A stretch of 46,146 nt of DNA from an uncultured Alphaproteobacteria bacterium (GTDB taxonomy: Bacteria; Pseudomonadota; Alphaproteobacteria; CAAHEQ01; UBA3637), in NCBI GenBank assembly GCA_937935995.1, contig CALGXF010000078.1, forward strand, positions 1 through 46,146. The letters run 5' to 3'. Below the pieces are notes generated by a model, which was not told the DNA's origin, did not search any database, and saw nothing but the letters and a program-made list of their open reading frames with translations. A program made the position numbers and the translations under genes. This document shows, piece by piece, positions 1 to 8,744 of this stretch; positions within the stretch are counted from its first letter, which is position 1; every line of letters starts with the position of its first letter.

Positions 1-58
1 GGTAGGTTTTCTCTCATTTTTTCAACATCGGCGACTTGACAGTCGAACGGACAATAGC

Positions 59-2518
59 TTGTCCGACGCGGGAATGGATTTACCGGTCGGAATGGATGTA
101 TCAAAGAAAGGGTCGCCCCGACCGCCTGCAACACGCGGGGCGACCCTTGGGAATTTGGATCGATTGTGCCGCCGGATGCATTCTCCGGCCGGGGCGGGCG
201 CGTGGGGAAAGCGCCCCGGCCGGTTAGGACGATTGAACCGATTAATAGGCCGATGGGGACACCGTTTCCCATGCCCATCGGCCAAGCCACAATCACATCA
301 CATAATCGGCGGGTCGGCCACCCGCGCCCCTTCGCCCCGCCGATGGGAACAATATTTCGCTCGATTACGCCGATGCCAATCCGCTCGCCTTTTTTCTCAA
401 ATCATCGGCCAGGACAAGGCCTTCAGGGCGGGCAAAACGAAAGCGTATCAATCATACGTGCGTTTTGACCGACACGCAAAGGCCGACGGATTGGACGCGA
501 TTTCAGGAAAAAGCATGATAGAAATGCTAGCCGTTCTGGCCATCATGGGCGTGTTAGCCATTGGCGGCATTGCGGCTTATTCTTTCGCCGTGTCTAAACA
601 TCGCGCCAATCAAATCTATAACCAAGTCGATTTGCGCGCCGTCACGGCTTTCTCAAATCCTATCATGCGACAAACTCTGGCCGGAAATACTTTCTTTCTA
701 CCCGGGTTTGAAGATACTTTCGAAAATCTGACCTATGAACAGACAAAACGTGAAAGAGCTGCTTTCGAAATCAAAGTTTCAAATGTCCCAGAAAAGGTTT
801 GCAAACGATTGCAAGATATGACCTTTAAACTGCCGCGACAAGTCACTTTAAACGGTGAGGACATTTCTTCCACATGTGGAACACAAAACACATTCGTTTT
901 CGTTTATGACGGGTTATCTGTCGGCAAACCATCCAGCGGAGTTGACCCCATAGATTGCACTTGCTCCGGATGCCAAAGTTGTGAAAACGGCACATGTCAA
1001 GACAACGATAACCTGTGCGGGCCGAAAGAAGTCTGCCAAAGTGGAAGCTGTGTTTGTGCGCCCGATTATACGGAATGTCGGGGCGGTTGTTATACGACCT
1101 GTGCTGACGGGCTTATCCGCGATCCCATCACTTGCGATTGTGTATGTGAGGCGCAAGAATGTCCCGAGCATGCTTCATGGGATAGTACAACGTGTTCATG
1201 TATTTGTGAAGACGGTTATGACATGTGCAACGATACCTGTCATCCGGCATGTACAAACAGCGGCATGACGGGGGCACGCGATCCGGATACATGCAATTGT
1301 TTATGCATAGACGGAATTGATGGAACAACATGTAAATGTCCGGACGGATACATTTTGGTTGATGGAATGTGTCAAAAAATGGATTGCCGCGGCGTTCCCG
1401 GCTCATTTGATTGTTATATCAATGACAATCGATGCGGTTACCAATGTTCAGATGCCGAAGGGCTTTCCTGTCAACAAGGTTTTTGTTATCCGGAACAATG
1501 TCTTCCTTACACAGGAGAAAACGGTTCTTTCGTAACGACCGCAAATTGGACAAGATACGGGTGTCAATCCGCCGATAAAAGCATCCAATGTTACCCGACA
1601 CTTGAAAGTTGGCGGTGTACCCACCCGACTTACGGAGATTGCTGTACGGGGTCTCAATTCGGGCAATGCGAAGTCGGTTCTTGCGAACCCTCTGTTTGTG
1701 ATGCTGTTCACGGTCAATATGCGCAAGACACTTTCTTCAGAAACGGATGTGAAATAACTGATACGGGAACGTATGTTTTTTGTAATCCGGCTCTTTCCGA
1801 TGCTTCTATATGGCATTGTTATTGGATAAAAAGAACATCCACTTATAATACTTGCGGCAGATGCACAGCGGAAGAGCTGAAAAACAGGCAGTGTTCCAAA
1901 ACGCAATCAGACGGTTCCGTCACGGATTGTTTTAATATAACCTGCCCGACGGGGATGTCTTGGGACAGTACCCTTAACCGCTGCGTCACAACAGACGGAC
2001 TATTCAGCTGTGATATCGAAGAAAAATGTTACATCGGCACAACCGATACAGTTTGCGGAACGGCATGCCCTTTGTTCAATCACCAAAAATGTGCATACGG
2101 GTTATGCCAATATGGCGTGTGTGATGAATCAAAAGGATTCTATTATGAAAACGTCACCGGCGTTTCTAATTTCAACGCCAGAGGATGTGTCAAACACTTT
2201 GACAACGGCGATGTTATGGCCTGTTATTCAAACGACACTGGTGAATATGGCATGCAGTGTCGATTAAACGGACAAATCTGTGGGGCTCACGGTTGTAATT
2301 ATGACGGTACAGATTGCCCCGTTTATTACATGTCACAATGTGCGCCCAATGGCTTATGTATATACGGTACCCCGATAGATGCCTGTATATGCAACGGCAA
2401 TGAAACAAATGGCTATTGTTGTCCGGAAAAACATCAATATATTAACGGTTCATGTACACTGACAACCTGTCCGGAAGGCGAAGAACCGGATGATAACGGC
2501 ATTTGTCAACCGATTTAG
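59..2518 (+). CDS. Large cysteine-rich protein with type IV pilin-like N-terminus (start unresolved)
   Basis: The segment from about nt 506 reads GKSMIEMLAVLAIMG, a prepilin-type motif: Gly, then Glu at +5, then a hydrophobic helix. It is followed by KHRANQIYNQ, which resembles the other two pilin-like proteins of this window. The rest, about 600 residues, consists of Cys-rich EGF-like modules with many CxC and CxxC spacings. The C-terminal third is alignable with the protein at 25061-27160, so the two are full-length paralogs. The likely location is the cell surface or a pilus-like fibre; the function is unknown. The start is unresolved. The frame is open to the left edge of the window, 59 is a TTG, and a TTG at 491 has an AAAGG 7-8 nt upstream. 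The leader (residues 20-100) is encoded by palindromic repeat DNA. Confidence 0.75.
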   Translation: MSDAGMDLPVGMDVSKKGSPRPPATRGATLGNLDRLCRRMHSPAGAGAWGKRPGRLGRLNRLIGRWGHRFPCPSAKPQSHHIIGGSATRAPSPRRWEQYFARLRRCQSARLFSQIIGQDKAFRAGKTKAYQSYVRFDRHAKADGLDAISGKSMIEMLAVLAIMGVLAIGGIAAYSFAVSKHRANQIYNQVDLRAVTAFSNPIMRQTLAGNTFFLPGFEDTFENLTYEQTKRERAAFEIKVSNVPEKVCKRLQDMTFKLPRQVTLNGEDISSTCGTQNTFVFVYDGLSVGKPSSGVDPIDCTCSGCQSCENGTCQDNDNLCGPKEVCQSGSCVCAPDYTECRGGCYTTCADGLIRDPITCDCVCEAQECPEHASWDSTTCSCICEDGYDMCNDTCHPACTNSGMTGARDPDTCNCLCIDGIDGTTCKCPDGYILVDGMCQKMDCRGVPGSFDCYINDNRCGYQCSDAEGLSCQQGFCYPEQCLPYTGENGSFVTTANWTRYGCQSADKSIQCYPTLESWRCTHPTYGDCCTGSQFGQCEVGSCEPSVCDAVHGQYAQDTFFRNGCEITDTGTYVFCNPALSDASIWHCYWIKRTSTYNTCGRCTAEELKNRQCSKTQSDGSVTDCFNITCPTGMSWDSTLNRCVTTDGLFSCDIEEKCYIGTTDTVCGTACPLFNHQKCAYGLCQYGVCDESKGFYYENVTGVSNFNARGCVKHFDNGDVMACYSNDTGEYGMQCRLNGQICGAHGCNYDGTDCPVYYMSQCAPNGLCIYGTPIDACICNGNETNGYCCPEKHQYINGSCTLTTCPEGEEPDDNGICQPI
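108..347. repeat. Cluster of GC-rich inverted repeats (RPE-like element) in a gene leader
   Basis: Four hairpins lie side by side: 108-120/136-148 (13-bp stem), 185-196/212-223 (12-bp), 248-257/274-283 (10-bp) and 305-313/336-344 (9-bp). The parts 137-196 and 300-347 are homologous to the element at 26995-27112, here split by about 100 bp of extra palindromic DNA. Read in the frame of the pilin-like gene, both copies encode RMxSPAGA, later IGG and SPRRWE. The arrangement resembles Rickettsia palindromic elements, which insert in frame into genes; that comparison is an inference. Confidence 0.7.
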
Positions 2519-2988
2519 GCTGTTTGCGTTTTCGTATGTTTTTGCCAAAATTTTTGGTTCCAGCTTTCAGCCTCGAAAAAAGCAGCCGTTTCATAAATCT
2601 GAGTCGTTGACGGCTTGCCGTATTCATTGCGTTCATCAAAATAACTTTTAATATGCTCGGCAATCTGCTTTTGTTTTTCGTCGACGGGAAATAAAGCCGA
2701 CCGAAAAGCCGTTCCTTTATCCGGCCCCTGCCCGTTTAACACAGTCGGATTGTGGATTTGGAAAAAAATAAGCACCAAAGCGGTATAAGAAATTTTATCC
2801 GCATCAAAAGTCACTTCAACGGTTTGAGCATGGCCCGTATGACCGGAGCAAACTTCATGGTATGACGGATCCGCCGTATATCCGCCGGCATAGCCGACGC
2901 GCGTAAATAAAACGCCCCGAATCGCATCAAATGCTTCTTGGACGTCCCAAAAAGAGCCGGCAGCAAAAAAGGCTTTTTCTATTTTCAT
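2515..2988 (-). CDS. MsrA-family protein with Ser in place of the catalytic Cys
   Basis: 157 aa. It is clearly related to peptide methionine-S-sulfoxide reductase A: an N-terminal AAGSFWDVQ block, YAGGYTADPSYHEVCSGHTGHAQ, and later QIHNPT and GTAFRSA. The family's active-site motif is GCFW; here the codon is TCT (Ser), giving GSFW. The Cys that forms the sulfenic acid intermediate is therefore missing, so normal reductase activity is unlikely. The rest of the fold looks intact and the frame is open. The start at 2988 is chosen because AGGGG lies 8 nt upstream and the family homology begins there. The gene converges with the cysteine-rich gene, the stop codons overlapping. Confidence 0.85.
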   Translation of the reverse strand: MKIEKAFFAAGSFWDVQEAFDAIRGVLFTRVGYAGGYTADPSYHEVCSGHTGHAQTVEVTFDADKISYTALVLIFFQIHNPTVLNGQGPDKGTAFRSALFPVDEKQKQIAEHIKSYFDERNEYGKPSTTQIYETAAFFEAESWNQKFWQKHTKTQTA

Positions 2989-3008
2989 CTGATTTCCCCT
3001 TACGAAAA

Positions 3009-3034
3009 AAGAGCCCCCTTTAACGAGGGCTCTT
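3009..3034 (-). terminator. Rho-independent terminator of the Met-rich secreted protein gene
   Basis: An inverted repeat AAGAGCCC/GGGCTCTT (3009-3016 with 3027-3034) is followed on the minus strand by a run of T. It lies between the stop at 3047 and the msrA-like start at 2988. Confidence 0.8.
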
Positions 3035-3046
3035 ATCACGGAACAA

Positions 3047-3649
3047 TTATTGAACTTTTGTTTGCAGCAATTCGCCGGAAGCAATCATGGCGTTGGCATT
3101 ACTGATGACCGTGTCCAAATAGCTGATCATATCCGCTTGATGTTCTTTCATCTTTTTGGCAACATACGGATCTTGGATGTTGGCAATCCGAGCGGTTTGT
3201 TCCATGCATCCTTCGCGGCTCAATTCCGCAGCTCGACGCATTCTTTTACCGTTGTCAATCAGCTTCGCCGCATCCATTTTAGCCTGCATCCGTTGATCTG
3301 CCGGAATTTGAAAAACATCGCCGTCAATTTCATCCGAATACATCATCACGACTTTACCGTTTTGAGTCATAACTTCTGCCTGATCAATCAAAAATTGACC
3401 ATGTCCCGTCAGACAGTCATTCAAAACTTGATATTGCGGTTGTGTATTTTTGGTTGCGACTTCTTTCATATATTTGCCTTTGTGCATCAATTTCGCAGAA
3501 TCGCTTTCCATCATTTTTGCATTGCTGGACATGAATTTTTCCGCACTGCCGCAGACGCAGTCTTTTTTAGCACAAGGACATGCTAATGCGGCTGTCGTTA
3601 CCAAACACATCACGGCAACACACGCCATTTTTAAAAAGTTCTTACTCAT
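3047..3649 (-). CDS. Secreted Met-rich protein of unknown function
   Basis: 200 aa. Residues 1-23 form a signal peptide (Lys at position 3, then a hydrophobic core, ending TTAALA). The mature protein starts with a Cys cluster, CPCAKKDCVCG. The remainder is predicted mostly helical and unusually rich in Met (about 17 residues) and Lys. I do not recognise a family. The Met and Cys content would fit metal binding or oxidant scavenging in the periplasm, but this is only suggestive. AAGGGAG precedes the ATG. The gene lies upstream of the msrA-like gene on the same strand, with a terminator between them. Confidence 0.8.
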   Translation of the reverse strand: MSKNFLKMACVAVMCLVTTAALACPCAKKDCVCGSAEKFMSSNAKMMESDSAKLMHKGKYMKEVATKNTQPQYQVLNDCLTGHGQFLIDQAEVMTQNGKVVMMYSDEIDGDVFQIPADQRMQAKMDAAKLIDNGKRMRRAAELSREGCMEQTARIANIQDPYVAKKMKEHQADMISYLDTVISNANAMIASGELLQTKVQ

Positions 3650-3750
3650 TTTTTTCTCCCTTAATCAGTTGTAGAACATTAACAACTTTAAGTTTGTAAA
3701 AAAATAAAATCAATAACTTTTAAGAGAAAACAATAAAAATAATACAAATT

Positions 3751-3784
3751 TAGGGTTGTTTACATATTCCCGTAAACAACCCTA
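3751..3784. terminator. Long inverted repeat downstream of accC, probable terminator
   Basis: A perfect 13-bp stem (3751-3763 with 3772-3784) with an 8-nt loop sits between the stop of accC and the start of the secreted-protein gene. On the minus strand it follows accC and is flanked by AT-rich DNA. There is no strict T run on that side, so the terminator role is likely but not certain. Confidence 0.6.
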
Positions 3785-3803
3785 TTCTTTTGTTCAGACA
3801 GTC

Positions 3804-5144
3804 TTATTTCTTTTCCAAGAAATTTTCCAACCAGTGAATGTTATACTGACCGTCAATAAAATCCGAATTAGCAATAATGCGTTGATGAAGCGGAATTGTC
3901 GTTTCAACGCCTTCGATAACGAACTCATCCAAAGCCCGTTTTAAACGCATTAAGCATCCGTTACGGCTGCGGCCGAAAACAATCAGCTTTGCCACCATGC
4001 TGTCATAATGCGGCGGAACTTTGTAACCGGAATACATGGCCGAATCAACACGCACCCATAAACCGCCCGGGACATGCCAACATCCGATTTGACCGGGACT
4101 CGGAACAAATGTTTCCGGATTTTCCGCATTAATACGACATTCAATCGCATATCCGTCGAAACGGATATCTTTTTGCGTATATCCCAAAGGCGCCCCGCTG
4201 GCAACACGAATTTGTTCGCGCACCACGTCAATTCCCGTCACCATTTCCGTAATCGGGTGTTCGACTTGCAACCGCGTGTTCATTTCCAAGAAATAAAATT
4301 CACCGTTTTCATATAAAAATTCAATCGTTCCCAAGTTGGAATATCCGATTTTCGTCATAGCCGACCGGACAATTTCCATAATCTTTTCACGTTGCGTTTT
4401 ATTCAAAGCCGGCGACGGCGATTCTTCCAATACTTTTTGATGCTTACGTTGCAAAGAACAATCCCGTTCGCCTAAACAAACAACATTTCCGTAATTATCG
4501 GCCAACACCTGAATTTCAATATGTCGAGGCGTTTGCAGATATTTTTCCATGTACACCATATCGTTGCCGAAAGATGTTTTTGCTTCCAACTTGGCCGTAT
4601 TAAAAGCCTCAACCAATTCGGCTTCGTTATGCGCCACCTTCATGCCTTTTCCGCCACCGCCGGCCGCTGCCTTAATAATCACCGGATACCCGATTTTTTC
4701 AGCAATAATTTTAGCGGCATCAACCGTCCGCACATCGCCGTCAGAACCCGGCACAACCGGCAAACCGGACTTAATGGCCGCCGCTTTCGCCTGAACCTTA
4801 TCGCCCATCATGCGAATCATTTTCGGACTGGGCCCAATCCATGTGATGCCGTGCGCTTCCACCATTTCCGCAAAATCCGCGTTTTCAGACAAGAACCCGT
4901 ATCCCGGATGAATGGCATCAGCCCCCGTAATCATAGCCGCGCTGATAATCGCTGCTTTGTTTAAATAAGAATCACGCGCCGGTGCCGGACCGATACAAAC
5001 CGCTTCATCCGCCAAACGCACATGCATGGCATCTGCATCGGCCGTCGAATGAACAGCGACTGTCTTAATCCCCATTTCTTTACAAGCCCGGTGAATGCGT
5101 AGCGCAATTTCTCCCCGGTTGGCAATTAAAACTTTCTCAAACAT
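3804..5144 (-). CDS. accC: Acetyl-CoA carboxylase, biotin carboxylase subunit
   Basis: 446 aa, the normal family length. AccC carboxylates the biotin carried by BCCP using ATP and bicarbonate, the first half-reaction of malonyl-CoA synthesis for fatty acids. Visible features are the N-terminal FEKVLIANRGEIALR, the ATP-grasp glycine loop AAAGGGGKGM (about residues 160-170), the H236-region KHQKV, and the catalytic EMNTRLQVEHPITE segment (about residue 290). It starts 4 nt after the accB stop, so the two genes form an operon. No strong ribosome binding site precedes it, which suggests translational coupling to accB. Confidence 0.97.
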   Translation of the reverse strand: MFEKVLIANRGEIALRIHRACKEMGIKTVAVHSTADADAMHVRLADEAVCIGPAPARDSYLNKAAIISAAMITGADAIHPGYGFLSENADFAEMVEAHGITWIGPSPKMIRMMGDKVQAKAAAIKSGLPVVPGSDGDVRTVDAAKIIAEKIGYPVIIKAAAGGGGKGMKVAHNEAELVEAFNTAKLEAKTSFGNDMVYMEKYLQTPRHIEIQVLADNYGNVVCLGERDCSLQRKHQKVLEESPSPALNKTQREKIMEIVRSAMTKIGYSNLGTIEFLYENGEFYFLEMNTRLQVEHPITEMVTGIDVVREQIRVASGAPLGYTQKDIRFDGYAIECRINAENPETFVPSPGQIGCWHVPGGLWVRVDSAMYSGYKVPPHYDSMVAKLIVFGRSRNGCLMRLKRALDEFVIEGVETTIPLHQRIIANSDFIDGQYNIHWLENFLEKK

Positions 5145-5147
5145 CTT

Positions 5148-5582
5148 TTATTCCAATACAAACAAAGGTTCGTTAAATTCAACCGGTGTCCCGCTTTCAA
5201 CCAAAATTTGAGCAATTTTTCCCGATTTTTCAGCCTTAACCGGATTAAAGGTCTTCATCGCTTCAATCAAGCACAAAGTTTGACCTGCGCCGACCAAATC
5301 ACCGACGCTGACAAACGGCGCCGAATTCGGATCAGCCGACAAATAAACAACCCCGACCATCGGCGATTTAACCGTATTCGCCGGTGTTGCCGGTTTTTCT
5401 GCCGCAGGAGCCGGTGCAGAAACCGGAGCCGCAACAGGTGCCGCTACCGGAACAGCCGCCGCATTTGTTTTAGAAGAAACCCGAATCCGTGTTTCGCCGG
5501 ATTCATATTCAATTTCGGTCAGTTTGTGTTCGTGTAATAATTCTGCCAAATCGGCAATCGCTTTTTTATTAATCGTTTCCAT
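5148..5582 (-). CDS. accB: Biotin carboxyl carrier protein of acetyl-CoA carboxylase
   Basis: 144 aa. The C-terminal half is a biotinyl domain with the modification motif EAMKTFN, in which Lys receives biotin. An Ala/Pro/Val-rich flexible linker occupies roughly residues 40-75, and the N-terminal segment (INKKAIADLAELLHEHKLTEIEYE) is typical of AccB. It is the carrier between AccC and the carboxyltransferase AccAD, which is not in this window. AAGGA lies upstream of the ATG. It is the first gene of accB-accC. Confidence 0.97.
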   Translation of the reverse strand: METINKKAIADLAELLHEHKLTEIEYESGETRIRVSSKTNAAAVPVAAPVAAPVSAPAPAAEKPATPANTVKSPMVGVVYLSADPNSAPFVSVGDLVGAGQTLCLIEAMKTFNPVKAEKSGKIAQILVESGTPVEFNEPLFVLE

Positions 5583-5667
5583 TGTTTATTTTCCTTACCG
5601 TTAATGATGTTTTGATGAAAGTTATATCTGAATTTTAAATGAATTGCAAGCAGCAATCCATCAATTT

Positions 5668-6003
5668 TTATGACACTTTTGTTATATTGTTTGCCGCCAA
5701 TAGTTTCAAAATTTCACCATTTACAAACATTTCGCGCAAATCCTCGCCCATTCCGATGAGCTGCCCCGAAATAAAAAGTTGCGGAATAACGGCTCGTCCC
5801 GTGTATTCTTTCAAACAATCCAACAGACTAATTTCTTCCATCAAATTATATGTTTTGTAATCGATTTTATACGAATCCAAAAATTGCACAGCCATAGCAG
5901 ACGTACAGCATCTGGGGAACATCGGCGTCCCGTTCATGTACAAAACGACCGAATCCGTTTGAATGTCATTTTCAATTCGTTTAAAATTGATGTTGTCTGT
6001 CAT
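5668..6003 (-). CDS. Monothiol-type glutaredoxin (GrxD-like) with CCTS active site
   Basis: 111 aa. It matches the Grx4/GrxD family: VVLYMNGTPMFPRC at residues 19-32, IPQLFISGQLIGMGEDLREMF in the C-terminal half, and the normal length. GrxD-type proteins carry [2Fe-2S] clusters with glutathione and deliver them to targets. The usual CGFS active site reads CCTS here, and the WPTIPQ segment reads RAVIPQ. The first Cys, the cluster ligand, is kept. A second adjacent Cys is unusual and could change redox chemistry. No bolA partner gene is nearby. It diverges from the TPR gene. Confidence 0.88.
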   Translation of the reverse strand: MTDNINFKRIENDIQTDSVVLYMNGTPMFPRCCTSAMAVQFLDSYKIDYKTYNLMEEISLLDCLKEYTGRAVIPQLFISGQLIGMGEDLREMFVNGEILKLLAANNITKVS

Positions 6004-6062
6004 GCAAAACCTATTTATACTTTGATTTAAGGAAACATTAGCACACTCAAAAGGAGATGTCG

Positions 6063-7835
6063 ATGGAAATTATTTTTCAAAATGCGCTTGAATTTTATAA
6101 AAAAGGCCAATCGGATGAAGCGGCACAGTTGTTAAGACAAGTTCTGGAAATGAATCCGGCTCACGCGGACAGCCTTTATTTTCTGGGCATTATCGCCATG
6201 GACAAAGGCACATTTGATGTCGCACTTGACTATTTGGACAAAGCGCATTTGTTAGCACCGCAAAACCCGGATTATATTTTCAGTTTAGCCGTTGCCCTTC
6301 AAGAAACAGGCCGATTAACCGAAGCGCTTTCTTATTTTGAACAAATCGCGCATCTGCCCGAAGCCCAAAACAGCATCGGGAACATTTATCGTGCGCAAGG
6401 GGACAAATTAAAAGCGATGGAAGCTTTCGACCGTGCTTTACAGTTGGATGCAAAGATGATGTGGGCTATGGTCAATAAAGCCGTTTTATTACGTGATACA
6501 GGCAAAGACAATGAAGCTTTAGCCCTTTTGGAAAAAGCAACCCAGACGGATGCTTTCTTTTCGGGTGCGTGGCATCAACTGGGTGTCCAACAGCAAAAAA
6601 TGGGCCATCCGGAGGCGGCGCTTTTGTCCTTTGAAAAGGCATTAAAGCTGAACCCCGGTGTATCGCTTTATTGGAACGGATACGGCCGCATATTGGCCGC
6701 GAAAAATCGAGATGAAGAAGCTCTGGCCGCCTTCGACAAAGCCATTTTGGCTGATCGTTTTTCCAAAGAAGCTTACTTTAACAAAGGGCTTGTTCTGGAA
6801 AAAATGAATCGTCCGGATGAAGCTGAACAAGCTTATCGAGATGCAATCCGCAGCGACCATAACTTTGCCAATGCGTACAATAATCTCGGCGCTCTGCTTT
6901 ATAAAATGGGGCGTGTGAATGAAGCGTTAGAAACTTACAGACAGGTTTTCATCATTGATCCGAAACATTTGGAAGCTTGTTTTAATCTGGCCGTTGTGCT
7001 GGAAGATTTAGAAGAGTATGAAGAAGCTGCCGGTCTTTATTTTAATGTCCTGTCTCAAAAAGCCTATTCGGAACAGGTTCATGTTCGATTGGCATCCATG
7101 CTTCCCAAATGGTTTGCAAAAGGAAAAAGCGAAGCCGAAGAAGCGCGTCGGTTTGCACAAGGTTGGGTAAAACATTTTCCGGATCACCCGTTGGCACGCC
7201 ATACATTGAATGCTTTTAACGAACAGCCCGATGATGAAACTTTGTTTTCCTACGTGCAAACTTTTTACAACGCTTTTGCCGACAGCTATGATGATAAAAT
7301 GAAAGAATTGGATTGTCGTGTGCCTCGATTAATTCAATCCATGCTTCCCGCTCAATCCAACCTGACGATTTTGGATTTAGGATGCGGTACCGGCGCTTGC
7401 AGTTCCTTTTTAAAACCGATTGCCAAAAAACTCATCGGTGTCGATGCATCGGCTCGAATGCTTGAAATTGCCCGAGCAACCGGCGATTATGATGTTTTGG
7501 AACAAAAAGATATTTTGGATTATCTGGTTCACGCAAAGCAAAAATTTGACCTCATTATAGCCGCTGATGTTTTTTGTTATATGAATAAGTTAGATGATAT
7601 TTTTAAAGAAGTACATCAACACTTAAAAACAAAGGGATTATTTCTTTTTACGGTTGAAGCCGCTCCCGACAAAGCCGATTATCAAATCACACCGTTCGGA
7701 CGTTATTTGCATCACAAAGGATACATTGAACGCTTGTTATCTCACCTGCATTTTACATGGTCGATTCAAGAAGTTGACTTAAGAAAAGAAGGCGCCGGCC
7801 GGGCAAAAGGATACCTGGTCAGCGCTCAAAAGTAA
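6063..7835 (+). CDS. TPR-repeat protein fused to a class I SAM methyltransferase
   Basis: 590 aa. Residues 1 to about 370 contain around nine tetratricopeptide repeats, seen as recurring A..LG.....G...EAL..Y..A patterns with NP at repeat ends. After a linker, about residues 430-590 form a Rossmann methyltransferase with motif I LDLGCGTG, then GVDAS and FDLIIAADVFCYM. TPRs usually bind protein partners, so it may methylate or recruit a protein; the substrate is unknown. Similar TPR-methyltransferase fusions are known in alphaproteobacteria. The start at 6063 is chosen over the ATG at 6057 because AAGGAG (6051-6056) directly abuts the earlier ATG. It ends 2 bp from the convergent gene at 7838. 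Confidence 0.9.
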   Translation: MEIIFQNALEFYKKGQSDEAAQLLRQVLEMNPAHADSLYFLGIIAMDKGTFDVALDYLDKAHLLAPQNPDYIFSLAVALQETGRLTEALSYFEQIAHLPEAQNSIGNIYRAQGDKLKAMEAFDRALQLDAKMMWAMVNKAVLLRDTGKDNEALALLEKATQTDAFFSGAWHQLGVQQQKMGHPEAALLSFEKALKLNPGVSLYWNGYGRILAAKNRDEEALAAFDKAILADRFSKEAYFNKGLVLEKMNRPDEAEQAYRDAIRSDHNFANAYNNLGALLYKMGRVNEALETYRQVFIIDPKHLEACFNLAVVLEDLEEYEEAAGLYFNVLSQKAYSEQVHVRLASMLPKWFAKGKSEAEEARRFAQGWVKHFPDHPLARHTLNAFNEQPDDETLFSYVQTFYNAFADSYDDKMKELDCRVPRLIQSMLPAQSNLTILDLGCGTGACSSFLKPIAKKLIGVDASARMLEIARATGDYDVLEQKDILDYLVHAKQKFDLIIAADVFCYMNKLDDIFKEVHQHLKTKGLFLFTVEAAPDKADYQITPFGRYLHHKGYIERLLSHLHFTWSIQEVDLRKEGAGRAKGYLVSAQK

Positions 7836-7837
7836 TA

Positions 7838-8659
7838 TTACTGGTATTGATGAGCCGGTTGAAGCGAAGGCGTCGTTCTGGGTTGAAAATCTACTTTACG
7901 ATAAGCTTGCACCACAGCATCGGTTAAATTTGGGAAGCGTTTTAAAATCGATTGACGCACGTCTTTCGGAGAATAAACAATTTCTTCTAAATCGACTTCA
8001 TTAAACCGGTTTTTGTACAAGTCGTACACATCATTCACATGCGGCATCCGCAAAACCATTCCCAATTTTTGTTCTGTGGACAAGAACTGGAATACGCTTC
8101 GACCTTCCCGATTTGCCGGCATCAATAAAAAGGATTTTAAATCCTGCGGATTTGATATTTTTTGCAGAACTGAATCTTGAAGCTCGGGAACCAAGTAAAC
8201 AAATTCATTATAAGATGAATGTGATAAAGTTCCCTTGAAAAAAGACATCATTTTAGAAGCAGGGACACGTCGCACAAAGGCCTGTTGCGTCGAAAGACAA
8301 GCCCCGTTCAGTGCCGTATGGCCGTCTTTTGTCAGCGGTCTAAACAAAGCCAAATAATCCTCATTTTTTGTTAAACGAGCATCAACATACTGTTGCCCTT
8401 GTGCATTCAAATACATGAAATTCGTCAATCCGTCTCGGACGCGCGCCTGATTCAACAGCTCGACCAACTTTTGCGGAGACTTAATTTTATGCATAATTTT
8501 CAAACGGGCGCGATCCGTTAAACTTTGAAAAACAGGAACGCCGATTTCATCCGATTGTCCGTATCGTTCACACAAAGCATGATCCCGCCAGGCAGAGGCA
8601 TGGAAAAAAATTAATCCGCTTAAAAAAGCTTTTACTCGGTTTATATTTTGTTTACCCAT
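7838..8659 (-). CDS. Unknown helical-repeat protein, family A' (paralog of 10853-11863)
   Basis: 273 aa, with no family I can name. A loosely repeated unit of about 35-45 residues is visible: an F..L start (FQSL, FRPL, FVYL, FQFL), then a basic helix, then a P or N followed by L..LL, as in IKSPQKLVELL and ISNPQDLKSFLL. The same unit occurs in the 336-aa protein at 10853-11863, so the two are divergent paralogs. It is predicted alpha-helical, without a signal peptide or obvious transmembrane segment. AGGAGG precedes the ATG and it has its own promoter at 8690-8718. It lies beside the family B' gene, mirroring the A-B pair upstream. Confidence 0.7.
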   Translation of the reverse strand: MGKQNINRVKAFLSGLIFFHASAWRDHALCERYGQSDEIGVPVFQSLTDRARLKIMHKIKSPQKLVELLNQARVRDGLTNFMYLNAQGQQYVDARLTKNEDYLALFRPLTKDGHTALNGACLSTQQAFVRRVPASKMMSFFKGTLSHSSYNEFVYLVPELQDSVLQKISNPQDLKSFLLMPANREGRSVFQFLSTEQKLGMVLRMPHVNDVYDLYKNRFNEVDLEEIVYSPKDVRQSILKRFPNLTDAVVQAYRKVDFQPRTTPSLQPAHQYQ

Positions 8660-8689
8660 TTTGTTCCTCCTATTTCATGTGGAAACATC

Positions 8690-8718
8690 ATTTTATGCGT
8701 CTCGTCCATTTTTGTCAA
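8690..8718 (-). promoter_or_regulatory. Sigma70-type promoter of the gene at 7838-8659
   Basis: On the minus strand, TTGACA (8713-8718) and TAAAAT (8690-8695) are separated by 17 bp. The -35 is preceded by an A/T tract (TTTTTAAAAT) that is also present at the promoter at 9843-9871. Confidence 0.8.
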
Positions 8719-8744
8719 GGATTTTAAAAATCCATCAAAAACAC

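Noticed and set aside
36..468. Overlapping frames (for example 166-468) in the palindromic leader region
   Set aside because: High GC removes stop codons in all frames. Only the frame continuing into the pilin-like protein is supported by homology with 25061-27160.
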